From the NCBI GenBank assembly GCA_004154925.1, contig QJNS01000042.1, forward strand, positions 186,001 through 250,000: DNA of 64,000 bases, given 5' to 3'. A program made the position numbers and the translations under genes. This document shows positions 1-12,479 of the stretch, one piece after another. Numbering within the stretch: position 1 is the stretch's first letter; every line of letters starts with the position of its first letter. The notes beneath the pieces are model-generated. The model was not told the DNA's origin. It saw only the letters and a program-made list of their open reading frames with translations, and did no database searches. Source of the stretch: Monosporascus cannonballus. Taxonomy: Eukaryota > Ascomycota > Sordariomycetes > Xylariales.

Positions 1-3000
1 ATCTTCGGAATACCATGATAATAGTCATAAATCCTTTTTCTGAAATACTGTAATTAAATTTAATACTTTTTATATTTATACGAAAAAAATATGACAAGGT
101 GTAATTTCTCTTAATTATTTTATGATCCGATTATTATATTTAATACATAAACTAAAATATCGGTTTTTAATTTAATGAAATGGTTTAAATCGTACATAAT
201 TAATATTAATTTCTAATAATTATATTTTTAATATTCCGAAATATTTTTTCCGTATTTGATATTTATTTAAATTCTTTTTTTGTAAAATTCGTTAAAAATA
301 TAACGATTTTGTTAGAATTTCAAATAAATCTTTTATAATAATGGGCGAATTTAAAAAATATTTATACCTTTTTAATTATTATTAACGTTTATTATTTTGT
401 AATTATAATAATCTTTTTAAGGTTTATCATCATATATTTTAAAATTATAATACCTTTTAAATATTTTATTTGTTATTTATTAAATTCTTTTTTTTTCTAT
501 ATTAATAAATAATTTTATATTTTATAAAATTTAAAAAGTTTTACAAACCCATTTTACGTATATTTTTGCCGATTTTAAAAAAATATAATTATAGTGGAAA
601 TGATATTTACAGAAAATAAGAAGGTATTTTGGTAATATATTATTTATTATCCGTTAAGAGGTTATTAATACATTTGTAAATCTTATTAACATAATTAAAT
701 ATTTAAAAATTTGTATTTCGCTTTGAAAATTATTTTTTGTTTATGTTTTTTTAATTTTAATAAAATTGTATTTAATTTAAAAATGACTATTATAAATTAT
801 TTAGTGTTATAAAGTTGGTTTTTCATTTCCGTAATGAACCATAATAATATTTTTTAATTATTGTTAATTAATTATAAATCGCAATTTTATATTTTTTTTG
901 GTACGAAAAATATCCAGTATTTTGCTGTGAACTTCGATAGTCCAATTTATTTTCTTTGTAACCGACTTTTTAAGTATCTTTTTAAAATTTGTAGTTCGTT
1001 TCCGTTAAAATTATGAATAAGGTAAAACTTCGTCGAAAATCCGTTTTTGAAAATTATCTTATAATTTTATTCGTTATATTCTAATAGTTTCGAATTTAGT
1101 TTTGTTAACAAGTTGTTTATATATATAATATTATAATAATATATTAATATATATTTTTAATTTTTAACGTTATTATTTTTATATTTTTTAGATCCTTATT
1201 TAATTGCTTTAACTTTGCTTTAATAAAAATAGTAATACGCTTTAATGTTTTTTTTAATAATTAATTCTTTTTATTTTTTAAAGTAATAAAATATCTGTCG
1301 TATTTTTATGTTTATATTCGTTATTATCATCGATCGAACACTAAGATTTTAATTTCTTTTTTTATTTATTAATAAAAAGTAAAGTGAATTTTATATAGTT
1401 AATTTTTCCGTTAATTAAAATTTCGTACCAACGTATTTACAAATAACTTTGAATTTATATCGTAATTCCTAAATAAAATAATATCGAAGTTAATTATTTC
1501 ATTTCATTTTTGGATAGAAATTTCGAAATAATTAATTTTACGTATAACCTTTCCGTTATCAGAAGTAAACTTCTAATTTTCGGTATTTATTGATATATAA
1601 AGTTTTAACTTATATATATATAATTATATAAATGTATTAATTATAGCCGGTATAATATTATTTATACGAAAAGTTCCGTAATTTATTATTGTAATATATT
1701 AATACGTCTCGATTCGTATTTCCAAAGTAATAAAGTTATTAGTATTTTTTATCGTCGCTTTACAGTTGTTTTTAGGAATTGTTTTTAATTTTTCTGAGTT
1801 TCGGTATTTTGCAAATTTTTATAAGTAATTTTTTTTCTTTTAAGTTTTCTTCGAATCTATCGAGTTTTATTTATGTTTTTTTCGTTTAACGCGTTAAATT
1901 ATTATATTTATCGTTATTGTCGACATAGTATTCTTTTAAATTGTATTAATTATTTTGAATTTTGTTGTAATTTTCTGTTATTAAATATATTATTTTTTTG
2001 TATTTACAACCATATTTTATTATGCGTTATTTTAATTATCGTTTTAGAGATTCTTTATAAATTAATGTATTCTTTACTTAATAACCTTTTTTTGGAGATT
2101 TATAATAAATACTAATTGAATATAAAGCTCCGTAATATCTTTTTATTAATACATTTTAATTATACGTTAAATTAATGTTTTTTCCGTCTGGTAATTATAT
2201 TATATATAGTAATAAAAAAGGTTTTCCTGCAGGAATTTTTTTGAGATTAGTTCTTTATTTCGGCAAATTCTTAGATATTCTTTAAGGCTATAGTTCGAAA
2301 ATATTAATTTTATTATTTATTATATTTGTTATTTCCGATATGATTTGAAAAATCCAATTTTTCGTAATATATACGGGTAATTCGTTTATAAATATGTTAT
2401 TTTTATTTTTCGTAATCGGGATATTTTTTTATTGATAGTATGTGGTATGTATTTTGCCGTATCGATTAGATATTCCAGTATAAACATTTCTTTTAATCTT
2501 AATATTCGCGTGATTATTTTTATAATATTTTTTGTCATATTCGTAATATTTATTAAGTTAGTCCTTTTGCTTTTCGTATTTTTCATCGGAGTTTTTGTCG
2601 TAATAATTTATGTTAAACCTTTTATTATAGGCTTAATATATATTTGGCTTGGATTATATTCATAGCTTTGCTGTCGTTTTTTTGATTATTTTTACATTGT
2701 TTTTCCGGTATGAATATTTCATTATATTCGTTATGGCCTTCTGGGCTTTTTGCATTTATAGGCTTTATGTTTTATTTTATTATAATTAACGCATTTAATT
2801 TGGTTTTAATTTTATTTATGGGTAATGTCAAGTTCTATAGGTTCTGGCGTTATTCCGTAAAAATAAGGGGTAGGTCTTATTTTTTCCCCTGGTTAAATTT
2901 GTTATATCCCGAACGTCAGGCGTATTATCCCTTTTTTTCTTATTACTTTTCAAATTGTTTATTATTAATCTTAATTAATTTTACGATGTACCGGTTTAAG

Positions 3001-4051
3001 GCAATTAATTGCTTAATTCGAATAATTTTATTTTTTCTATTATTTTTTAACTTTTTGTAAAATATATTAATAAGGGTATCGGTTTCGTGGTTTTTTTATC
3101 TGGATTTGGCCGCAAAATCTTTAAAGGTTACGGCGTATTTGCAAGCGGATTCTATTTATTAGACTTATTGGAATTATTATACCGTAAATCGTTTTTTATT
3201 CGGATTGCCGAAATTATCGCATATTTTATCCTTAAAATTAGTATAAAATACAAAGAGTTTATTAATGAAATTCTTTTTATTTAATTTTATTATTTCTAAA
3301 AAGTTCTTATAATAGGTTTAAATTAATTCGCAGTATTTCCCGTTAGATATGTGTTTATTGTTAGAACCTGATCTGCTAGATCATTAAAGTTTAGGAAACG
3401 AAAGTAAATCCGTGCTTAAATTAGAAAAGTTTAAAGGTTACCTTTTTTATCGTAAGGCTTTGGCTTTTTTAATTTTATACGGATAAAAAAAGTTTAGGCA
3501 GATAACGTAACCTTAATTTGTCGGATTTCTTTTTTGCAGTTTCCGAATTTAAGTCTAAAGCTATTAAGTAAAGGTTTTCTAAGTGCTAATCAATATTTTG
3601 ATCATATTGAATATTATTTAAAGGTTTAACGGTACTATTATACAAAAGCTTGTAATATATAACGGCTAAGGGGTTTAATTAATTATTAAACCTTAGTCGT
3701 ACGGGTTTATGTTAATAAAAATATTATAAAACTTTGTATCAATAAATAACTTAATTACATTTTTTAATATTAAAGGCGTAAAAATATATTGCAAATAATT
3801 AATATTAATAAATATTACAAGCTGGTACTATTTAAACTATGGAAATAATCAGCGCATATATTTTGAATTTTTTATTACTGCTTATTTTTACTTAGTAAAA
3901 CCTTATTAAACGATTACTTAGTATTGCTTAATTGTGTATAATCGTGGTCAGTTGAAATCCGCTAAGTATTAATTACGTGACCTTCGATTAGCGTAATTTC
4001 GTGATCTTGGCTGGACCGCTTTCGCAGGCCCAACTGGTTTGAGTTATAACA
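1..4051 (-). mobile_element. RIP-degraded Ty3/Gypsy chromovirus (family A), 5' part, minus strand
   Basis: The segment is the 5' two-thirds of a family A element read on the minus strand; its 3' end lies left of the window. Its 5' LTR is 3660-4051. Between about 560 and 640 the complement gives a decayed reverse-transcriptase core like the YLDD region of the other copies. The rest aligns by eye with the internal regions of the minus copies at 17.7-24.7 kb and 31.0-37.7 kb. Composition is strongly AT-rich with CpG retained. Several open frames on the plus strand (for example 1873-2115, 2432-2665 and 2710-3060) run antisense to the element, have no recognisable domain, and are judged by-products of RIP. 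Confidence 0.8.
3660..4051 (-). repeat. 5' LTR of family A minus element (U3 type a)
   Basis: Read on the plus strand it begins TAACGGCT (TGACGGCT in the best copy) and ends TTATAACA, giving TG...CA ends once RIP changes are allowed for. The first about 230 bp are the core shared by all family A LTRs. The remainder is a U3 of type a, with repeated TGCTTAG-like words and an ATTACGTGACC site; the same type occurs at 41802-42192 and 39296-39683. The right end abuts a truncated plus-strand LTR at 4052. Confidence 0.8.
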
Positions 4052-4273
4052 AATTACTGGTAATTATTAAAATAATGCAGTGATATATGTGCGTTTGTTA
4101 TTCCATAATTTAAATAATTTCAACTTGTAATAACAATTCGTTACTTAAAGCACTCTTAAAATTATAAAACGTAATACGTTACTATATTTATTATTTAGAT
4201 TCTTACGATATTTTTGCTAACATAAACCCGTCGACTTAAGGTTTAATAATTAGTTAAACCTTTTTAGCGGCTA
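4052..4273 (+). repeat. Truncated 5' LTR (family A)
   Basis: Matches the right-hand part of the 3' LTR at 15853-16217, including the U3 tail AGTAATTATT..., the TTCGTTATTCC-like junction and the core through AAACC...GCCGTTA. The first about 150 bp of U3 are missing, where the minus element's LTR ends at 4051. Confidence 0.7.
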
Positions 4274-5301
4274 TATGTTATAAGCTTTTATGCAGTAATA
4301 CTGTTAAATTTTGAATAATATTTAATATTCTCGAAAGATCGACCACCGTTTAAAAAACCCTTATTTAACAGCTTTAAGTCCGAATTCGAAAATTAGAAAA
4401 AGAAATCCGACAGATTAAGATTATACCTTTTACCTAAGCTTTTTTTATCCGTATAAAATCGAGGAAACCGGAGCCCTATAATAAAAAAGGCAACCTTTAG
4501 ATTTTTTTTAATTTAAATACAAATTTAATTTCATTACTTAAACGTTAATAATCCAGCAAATAAGGTTCTAATAATAAAAACATATTTAACGGGAAATACG
4601 GTTAATTAATTTAAGCCTATTATGAAAACTTTCTTAAAAATAAGAAAATCGGATAAAAAAGATTTTATCAATAAAATCTTTGTATTTTATATTAATTTCG
4701 GAAATATAATACGCGATAATTTCGGTACTCCGGACAAAAATCAATTTATAATTTAATAATTTCTATAATTCTAATAAAAAGGATTTGCGTCCAAATTCGC
4801 CGTAACTTTGTAACGCCTTACGGTTAAAACAAAATAAAACAACGATAAAATTATCGTTTTTATCGATATATTTTATAAAAGGTTAAAAATAATCTAAAAA
4901 ATAAGAATACTCAAATATAACGATTAATTGCCTTAAATCAATATATTACAAAGGTAATTAAAATTAATAATCAATAGTTTAAAAAATAAAAAAAAGAATT
5001 GTATGTTTTGAGATTAAGAAATAATAAGTTTAACTAAAGAAAAAAACGAAATCCGCCTTTTATTTTTTACGGAACAGTGCCAGGACCTATAGAACTTGGC
5101 GTTACCTACAAATAAAATTAGAACCAGATTAAATGGTTTACCAATGGCAAAATAGGATATAAGGTTGAAAAATACAAAAAACCCCAAAAAATCACGGCAA
5201 AATAATAAGATAGCTATATCATAAGAATAGCCTAAGAATAAGTAGGAAAACGATTATAAAGTTATTAATAAAATTCGGTTTAAATATATACTAGGTCCTT
5301 T

Positions 5302-5646
5302 ATGGCAAAAATCTTAATAAGGACCCTTACGATAAGAAATTTGACGAAAAATGCGAAAAGGCAAAAACCTAATTTAATAAATATAGCAAAAATATGTAAA
5401 AAATGGTATAAAAATAATTATGCAAATACCAGAATGACGCGGAAAAAATTTATCCCGGAACCCTTAATTAATACGATAAAATACATATTATATATTGTCG
5501 ACGACGAGAATATCTCGGTTATGAAAAATAGAAATAAAATATCCATAAATAAATTACTCATATATCATATAAGGGATTCCATTTCCCAAATCGTATCGGA
5601 AATAATAAAAACGATAAATAATAATATTTTCATTTTGAAATTATAG
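5302..5646 (+). pseudogene. Longest sense open stretch in the gag-side region of the split family A element
   Basis: An ATG-initiated open frame of 114 codons lying in the sense direction of the 4052-16217 element, upstream of pol. The protein is Lys/Asn/Ile-rich, as expected of RIP-shifted codons, and contains a short acidic VDDEN segment. Homologous DNA occurs in the other plus copies at about 27.1-27.5 kb, 41.06-41.45 kb and 60.0-60.4 kb, where the same frame is closed by stops. By position it belongs to gag or the gag-protease region, but no capsid motif or zinc knuckle is visible. It is a relic that happens to be open, and is unlikely to be expressed. Confidence 0.4.
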
Positions 5647-6630
5647 CCCCAGAAAATGTCCAATAACTAATTAAAACAAAACGCTGGTCCGAAAAAAAAT
5701 AATGCCGATAGGAAAAGCCTTTTAGGTATTATCAATCATATAACTACTAGATAGAAAAGGAATTAATCTAGCGCACAGTGGAAAATATTACCAGAACTGA
5801 ATTACAGATTGCCATTTTTAATTAATATTTATTATTATCCTTTAAAAAAGAAAATTTATTAAAAAAATACGTTAGCTTTTAAGAAGTTTTATAACGATAA
5901 TTCAAATAAAGCATAATAAATGCATTTATAAATATAAAAAAACAATTCATTTAATAAGAAAAGAAATTATAACAAAATTAACAATCATTAATATAACTTG
6001 AAGAAATAGTACGTCGGCAATAACGATAAATATAATAATTTAACGCGTTAAACCAAAAGAAAATAAATAAAGTTTAAAAGAAAACAATTACCTATAAAAA
6101 TTAGAAAATAACGAAACTCAGAAAAGTTAAAAAGAATTTTTAAAAAAGGCTTTAAATACGACAATAAAAAACGTGAATAACCTTATTATTTTGGATATAC
6201 GAATCGGAACATATTGGTATACCGTAATAATAAACTGCCGAATTTTAAATAGGAATTATATTATACCAAATACAGTTAAGAAATTTAAATTAGTATAAAA
6301 ATATAAATTAAAATCTTATAGCGTAACGAATACCGAAAATCAGAAATTTGCTTACAATAATAAAAAAATATATATGAAATTAATTATTTGGAAATTTTTA
6401 TTAAAAAACGATATTAAATAATTACTTTCGATATCGTTATAATCGGAAATTACGATATAGTCTTACGATTACTATAAATATATTAATACGGAACTTTAAT
6501 TAATAAATATATTAATTAAGTAAAATTCGAATTTTATTTTATTAACAAATAAAAAAAGAAAAAATTAAGATTTAATTGTTGCACCAAAAATAAGAACAAA
6601 TATAAATATAAATATATAACAAAAAACTTA

Positions 6631-6820
6631 TGTTACAGGCTAAAGCCAATAGGGTAGCTCGGGCTTACGGAGCGAGCTCCTTAGCCCGAGCTTACTCATA
6701 TATATATAAGGAGCAGCTATCTCGCTGGTGGCTAGCTGTTTCTCTTTTTCCCTCCTTACCTTAAATATAAACTTTTATGAGGCCGTATTTTTGTTTAATT
6801 TATATATTATGCCCATTATA
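6631..6820 (+). repeat. 5' LTR of Gypsy-2
   Basis: Starts TGTTACAGGC and ends CCCATTATA (CCCGTTACA in the 3' copy). A perfect 9-bp inverted repeat, GCTCGGGCT at 6657-6665 and AGCCCGAGC at 6683-6691, can form a stem. The GC-rich middle of the LTR has escaped most RIP change. Confidence 0.88.
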
Positions 6821-8289
6821 TATATATTAAGGTTATAACTTATTATAACTTCTAAGAAATTAAATAAAAGCGAAACGCTTCCTAAGAATACCCCGGTTAC
6901 GGATAATAAGCTAAAAAACGTTTTATAGCGAAATAATTACGAAATAATATGAACGACGAACTATAGGCGAACCCACGGTATTAACCTCGTCCGGAATTAT
7001 TAAAGAAAACTTATAGTACCAATCGTTCGTAAACATATTTTAAAAGCTTAATATATAGCAAAAAAAGTTTACTAAATTGATTTTTAGCCGTAACGAAATA
7101 ATAAGCAATTTGCTGAACCGAATAACAGAAATAAAAAGATATTTCTTTACGAAAACGGAAGGAAAAAAAGCCTTTATAAAATAGAATCCTTTTCGCCAAA
7201 GACTTACGGTAAGCCCGCCGTTTGATAATACGTTCGTAAAATCAAATCGTAAGCTTATAAAATAGCCTTTATAAAACAAAAAACAAAAAACGTTCCGTTC
7301 GTTTTTCGTTATATTCCGTACGAAAGTAAAAAAAACCTGTTTATTTCCGGTTTCCTTATAATAACCTACTTAGGTATTATAATATTTATATTGACCGAAA
7401 AGTAATTTCGATTTAAGTATGAATTCGAAACAAAAAGATTACAAAAATATTTTAATATCGATAGTTTTTTTTATATGTAAAAAAATAGTTCGAAAATAAA
7501 TAAATAATATAATCCGTTCAAAAGTAATTATAAGGCATAAAATAAGATATTAATTAACGGTTTTAAGATTACTTATTAAATTTTAAGCTTAAATTAACCG
7601 AATATAAACGCTTAACGTAACCCTTAATAATTAAGGTAATTTCTTTAAACGCTAATATTAATACGCAATTTCGTAACGTAATAATTACGAAAAATATACG
7701 TTATAATAATTATAAGCGTTAAGTACGGAAATAAAAAAGGTATTTAATCGCTTAAAGTCTTTATCCGATTACTATATAGGCAAATAAATAACGACTTGGT
7801 ATTCCGGTAAAAAAAACAGAACAATTAATTAATAATAATACGTCGGTTAAACCAATAAACCGGCTTAAATAAAAAATATTTAATGGGATATGGTTATAAC
7901 GGATATTACGTAACTAATTCCGTTAATTTCCAAATTTATGGACTAATAACAAAGTGGTCGAAAAACTTAATCCGGAGGCGGTTCGGAATAAAACTCGGAT
8001 AACTGGCCTTATACGAAATAGTTTTCCGATAACGAAATAAAAATTGGGAAACAGAAAAAATAATACTTCCGTTACGCCGTTACGAATTATTTAAGCTGGA
8101 AATACCCCAAATATAAATACGTAAAACGGTTAGATCCGGATAAATTGAAAATTACGGTATTAAATTTACGGTATGCGGTTAATAAGAATAACCATTCGGA
8201 TAACGAAAATTTAAAAGAATAACCTTTATCAAAAATCGTTAACAAGAAAAATGTAATAAAAAAATTCCAAAAAGCTAATAATATAATAA

Positions 8290-11200
8290 ATAATACAATT
8301 TTTATATTAAACGCCTTAATTAATAATATTATATATATAAATATCTTAATCGATAATCAATGTATTTATTATTTCGCATTTAATTAATAATTAATTTGCC
8401 GTTTAAAATTATAACGTATATTTATTATATCCCGTTAGCTAAAGTTAAAGAAAAATAACGAACTTATATTAACCCCAATTCGAAAAATTATTTACGTTAA
8501 CGTAAATTTAAACGGCCGTTTAAAACGAATCTAGGGGTGCGAAATTAAGGATTTATTTTACCCCCTTATCCTAAGAAAACCCTAGATAAAATAATGTCGT
8601 ATACGAGGCAAAATAACGGTTTATCTGTTTTGCGAATAACGTTATCGCATTTATATTACGCGAAAAAAATATAATTCAATAAGAAACCTAAGGACCGCCT
8701 AAAAAGAAAGTAATAAAAATACAGAAAAGCCCGTTTAATAGCGGCAATAACTTTTGCGGTCATAACGTAATAAAACCGTTATAAGAAAAAATGGATATAA
8801 TTATTTCAAATCTTTATGGAAAATATTTATAAGGCCTTAAAAGTAAAGCCGTAATTAATTTTCAAAAATATAAAAGAACGTCTTTTTAAGGGAATACGGG
8901 AATTCCGAAACCTTTTTGCAAATAACAAAAATTCGTTATTATTACTTTATCGTAATAATAACAACATAACGATAAACCTAAAACTAAATATTTCAGATTA
9001 AACAAAAAGTTTTATAAGGATTTTTATACGGAATATTAAAAAAGAAATTATTAATTTTACGTAAAATATTTATAAACCTATTTAACAAAAATTAAATTCG
9101 GATTAATAGCTTTTTTGTAAATATTCCGATATTATTTACAGAAAAACCTAACGGAGGTTTACAGTTTTACATAAATTATAAGGAATTAAATAAAATTACG
9201 AAACGAAACCGTGATCCCTTTTTATTAATAAAGGAAACGTTACGAATTTTATTATAAGCCCGGTGATTTACGAAATTTGACATTCGAATGGCCTTTTACT
9301 AATTACGTATCCATTAAGGAAACGAATGGAAAATTGCGTTCTATATACTTTTCGGGTTTTTCGAATAACTAATATATTTATTCGGCCTTAACGATATACC
9401 GGCTACTTTTTAACGTTATATTAATATTACGTTAAAACATTACGTTGATAATTTTTATTTTGTATATATAAATAATATATTAATTTATTTATCCCGTTTT
9501 CGACCTAATTATATAGCGAAAGTTATGCTCGTGTTTTGCCATTTGGCAGAATCAAAATTAAAGCTGGATCCGGATAAGTATAAATTTATAATTTAGGAAA
9601 TAAAATACCTAAAATTTATAATTGAAATAAAATTAAACTTAAAAGTTAATCCCAAAAAATAACCGTTATTCGGAAATAAAAAGCTTTTATTAACGTAAAA
9701 AAAGTTAAAAATCTTATAAGGTTCGTTAATTTTTACCGAACCTTTATAAAAGATTTTAACGGAATAACTGCTTCTTTTTTACGATTAATTAAAAGAATTT
9801 TTATTGGAAAAACGAAAAGTAACAAATTTTCGACCGACTTAAAGAAATTTTTATTATAACGTTTATCCCTACGTATTAAAACCCCGGAAAAAAACAGTAA
9901 TAAAAATAAATTATTCCGGCTGGGTAATTAAAAGATATTTATCCTAATTCGATTTATTAAAGCGTTTATAACTAATTGTATATTTTTTAAAAACGTTATC
10001 GTTAATTAAATATAATTACGAAATATACGATAAAAAGCTGTTAATTATTATTAAATTGTTAATAAAATACAAAAGGAATTTTCATGGCTAATTAACCTTT
10101 TTACGATTTTAATAAATTACGTAAATTTTTAATACTTTATAAGTACCTGCAAACTTATTAAAAAGAAAATATAATAAACCAGGTTTTTATCCGCCTTTAA
10201 TTTCGTATTTAAATATAACCTTATTAGGTTAACAAATTAACCCGATACCATATTTTGCAGACCATAAAATATATTTTATGGCGAACAAAATATTAAGTTT
10301 AAAAGGTAAATAATCCGGTTAATTAAAGAAAAATAATTATTTAATAAACTGACGCAAATTTAAAAAGTCCTAATAACTATTATTTATTTAAAATAAGATA
10401 ATAATCAACAACCGGTTATACTCTTTAGCAAGAAAGTATTTTTCGAAAAAAAACCTTTAAAAAATATAGGACTTAAGCGTTATTAAGGATAAAACCTTAA
10501 ATATAGCATATACTGCGACAACCGAAAAATTACATAATTTCCTTTTAATTATAAATATAATGAAGATTTTTATAACGGAATACTTTTTTGACCTTAAAAA
10601 TCTTTTATAATTTAAAGAACGTATTTCGGTCCTTATTTAAAAACCGTTCCGGACGTTATTAATTTAACGGATATACGATTTTCATATTACCGGCTACCTA
10701 AAAAAAAACGTTACGTTAATAATATTAATCTATAATTATTATTAGCCGGGATAAATTTAACATATATGCCGCTTTTGCCATAACTATAACATATATAATA
10801 AATCGTACGTATAAAAGAAATGAAAAAAAAAGTTATTACGGCCCTTATTTATTCCAAACCGATTTTATTTAGATTTTTCGGTAAATTTTATGGTCGATTT
10901 ACCGGCAAGGCAAAAAAAGGACATCCGTTTTTTTATAATATTTTACGATCGCTTAACGAAAAAGGTTATTTTGGAGCTAATACTTAATATAAACGCAAAA
11001 GCGTACGTTTAACGCTTTATTACTTACTATTAAAGATATTACGGTTTCCCCAAAAAATTAATATTAGATAAAAGGAATAACTAAACTAATAAATTTTGGA
11101 TTTGTTTATGTAACCTAATAAGTATATAATAACATCTTAATATATTTTTTTACCCTTAAACGAACTGAATAACGGAAAAAGTTAAATAAAATATTTTCGC

Positions 11201-11885
11201 ATATTTCCATCGCCCCATAAATTACGCATAATATAATTAAGTTAAATTTTTAACAGTAATAAAACTAGCTTTTAACGGTAAAAACCTTTCGTTAAAGGTA
11301 AACCTATTTTTCTAAATTTACGGATATAATATAAAACTTATTAACAAAATACCGGTACTCCATTAATTAATTGCTATGCGAAAAAATTATTAATTTCGTT
11401 AAAAAGCTACGAAAAGGTATAAGATTGGTACAAATTATTATAATATTAATTTAGGCCCAGATAGAATAATTAATTAACGCTTTTTAAAAAAATATCGCGT
11501 TTCGAAATAAAGGATATAATATAATTAAATTTAAAAAACGTAATTATTTCGTAATTATTTAAAATATTATTTTGGATATACGTTAAATATAAGGTTATTA
11601 CGATTACGTCGTATAATACCGTAAAGCTAAACGTACCGTTAAAGATATATCCAAAATTTAACGTAAATTATTTAAAATTAACAAAAAAAACCCGTTATTT
11701 AATTAAATCCTAAATAATAGTTAATTATTACCGATATTTTTAGAAAAAAGGAAAAGAAATATATAATAAAACGTATATTAAAGGCCGAAAATAAGCGCGT
11801 AAGCCGTGGTTGCCGAAAAAAACTACTTATGAAATAGGTAGGTTACACCAACCGGTATAGGAGTTATGTAGCTGTTTCGAAAATA
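8290..11885 (+). pseudogene. Gypsy-2 pol relic (protease, RT, RNase H, integrase, chromodomain)
   Basis: A broken polyprotein frame. Near 8.29-8.40 kb a LIDNQC stretch resembles the retroviral-type protease active-site region (LIDSG in functional relatives). At about 9150-9620 the frame reads as a Gypsy reverse transcriptase, with the FTKFDIRMAF and FGL-like blocks, then VYINNILIY where functional enzymes have VYLDDILIY, then KLDPDKYKF. Both catalytic Asp codons are now AAT. RNase H follows at about 9.89-10.09 kb, with SGWVIKRYLS and NYEIYDKKLL segments. The integrase core tail lies around 11.0-11.4 kb. A chromodomain closes pol at about 11.74-11.88 kb (EKKYIIKRIL... then WVGYT-like with Trp replaced by a stop). 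Stops occur throughout, mostly at expected Trp, Gln or Arg codons. Encoded proteins would have driven reverse transcription and targeted integration. Confidence 0.85.
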
Positions 11886-12038
11886 TAGCTATTTTTGATA
11901 ATTTCGAAAAGTTATTCAAAAACGGAAATAGGGTGGGCAAAGAAGTAAAGGTACAAATAAGGACAAAAAAAAATATAAGCAAAGCCGCCGCCGCCTTGCC
12001 GCAACTTCGTTATTCCTTAAGGGCGAAAAAAGGGGTAA

Positions 12039-12228
12039 TATTATAGGCTAAAACTTATAAGGCAATTCGGGCTTACGGAGCGAGCTTTTTAGCCCGAGCT
12101 TACCTATATGTATATAGGGAGCAGCCACCTCGTTGGTGGCTAGTTATTTCTCCTTTTCCTTTCTTACCTTGAATATAAACCATTATTAGGCCGTATCTCC
12201 GTTCAATGTAGGTATTTTGCCCGTTACA
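12039..12228 (+). repeat. 3' LTR of Gypsy-2
   Basis: Same length (190 bp) as the 5' LTR, differing mainly by C-to-T and G-to-A changes. Begins TATTATAGGC (TGTTACAGGC in the 5' copy) and ends CCCGTTACA. Preceded by a purine tract and followed by the target duplication ACTTA. Confidence 0.88.
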
Positions 12229-12479
12229 ACTTATTACCTAAAAAAATAAAATACAAAAAAAACGGATATTAAAAAAATACGATATATTATTAATATTAAT
12301 AAAACGAAATTAAAGTAATTCAATAATAACTTAAAATAATAATAGCTTTGGAAATTAAAAATTGTAATTAGTATATTATTATAATACTATGAATATAAGC
12401 AATTTTTCAGAAAAAAACGGGAGATGAAAGTATTTGAATATAACGAATAAAAACCGAAGGATAATTTTTAAAAATGAAT

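Larger units (their letters stand above)
6631..12228 (+). mobile_element. Gypsy-2: complete but RIP-inactivated Ty3/Gypsy chromovirus
   Basis: A 5598-bp element bounded by two 190-bp LTRs (6631-6820 and 12039-12228) and flanked by the 5-bp direct repeat ACTTA (6626-6630 and 12229-12233). The polypurine tract AAAAAAGGGG lies just before the 3' LTR. The pol order protease, RT, RNase H, integrase, C-terminal chromodomain makes it a Ty3/Gypsy chromovirus distinct from family A. It is inserted in the plus-strand family A element, so it is younger than that element. Stops in every domain show it is dead. Confidence 0.9.

Noticed and set aside
1873..3284. Series of plus-strand ORFs of 65-116 codons
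   Set aside because: They lie antisense to a minus-strand retrotransposon, are rich in Phe, Ile, Tyr and Leu, have no domain, and are explained by RIP-driven composition.
7011..7279. Two overlapping minus-strand ORFs
   Set aside because: Antisense to the Gypsy-2 gag region, overlapping each other in different frames, with no motif.
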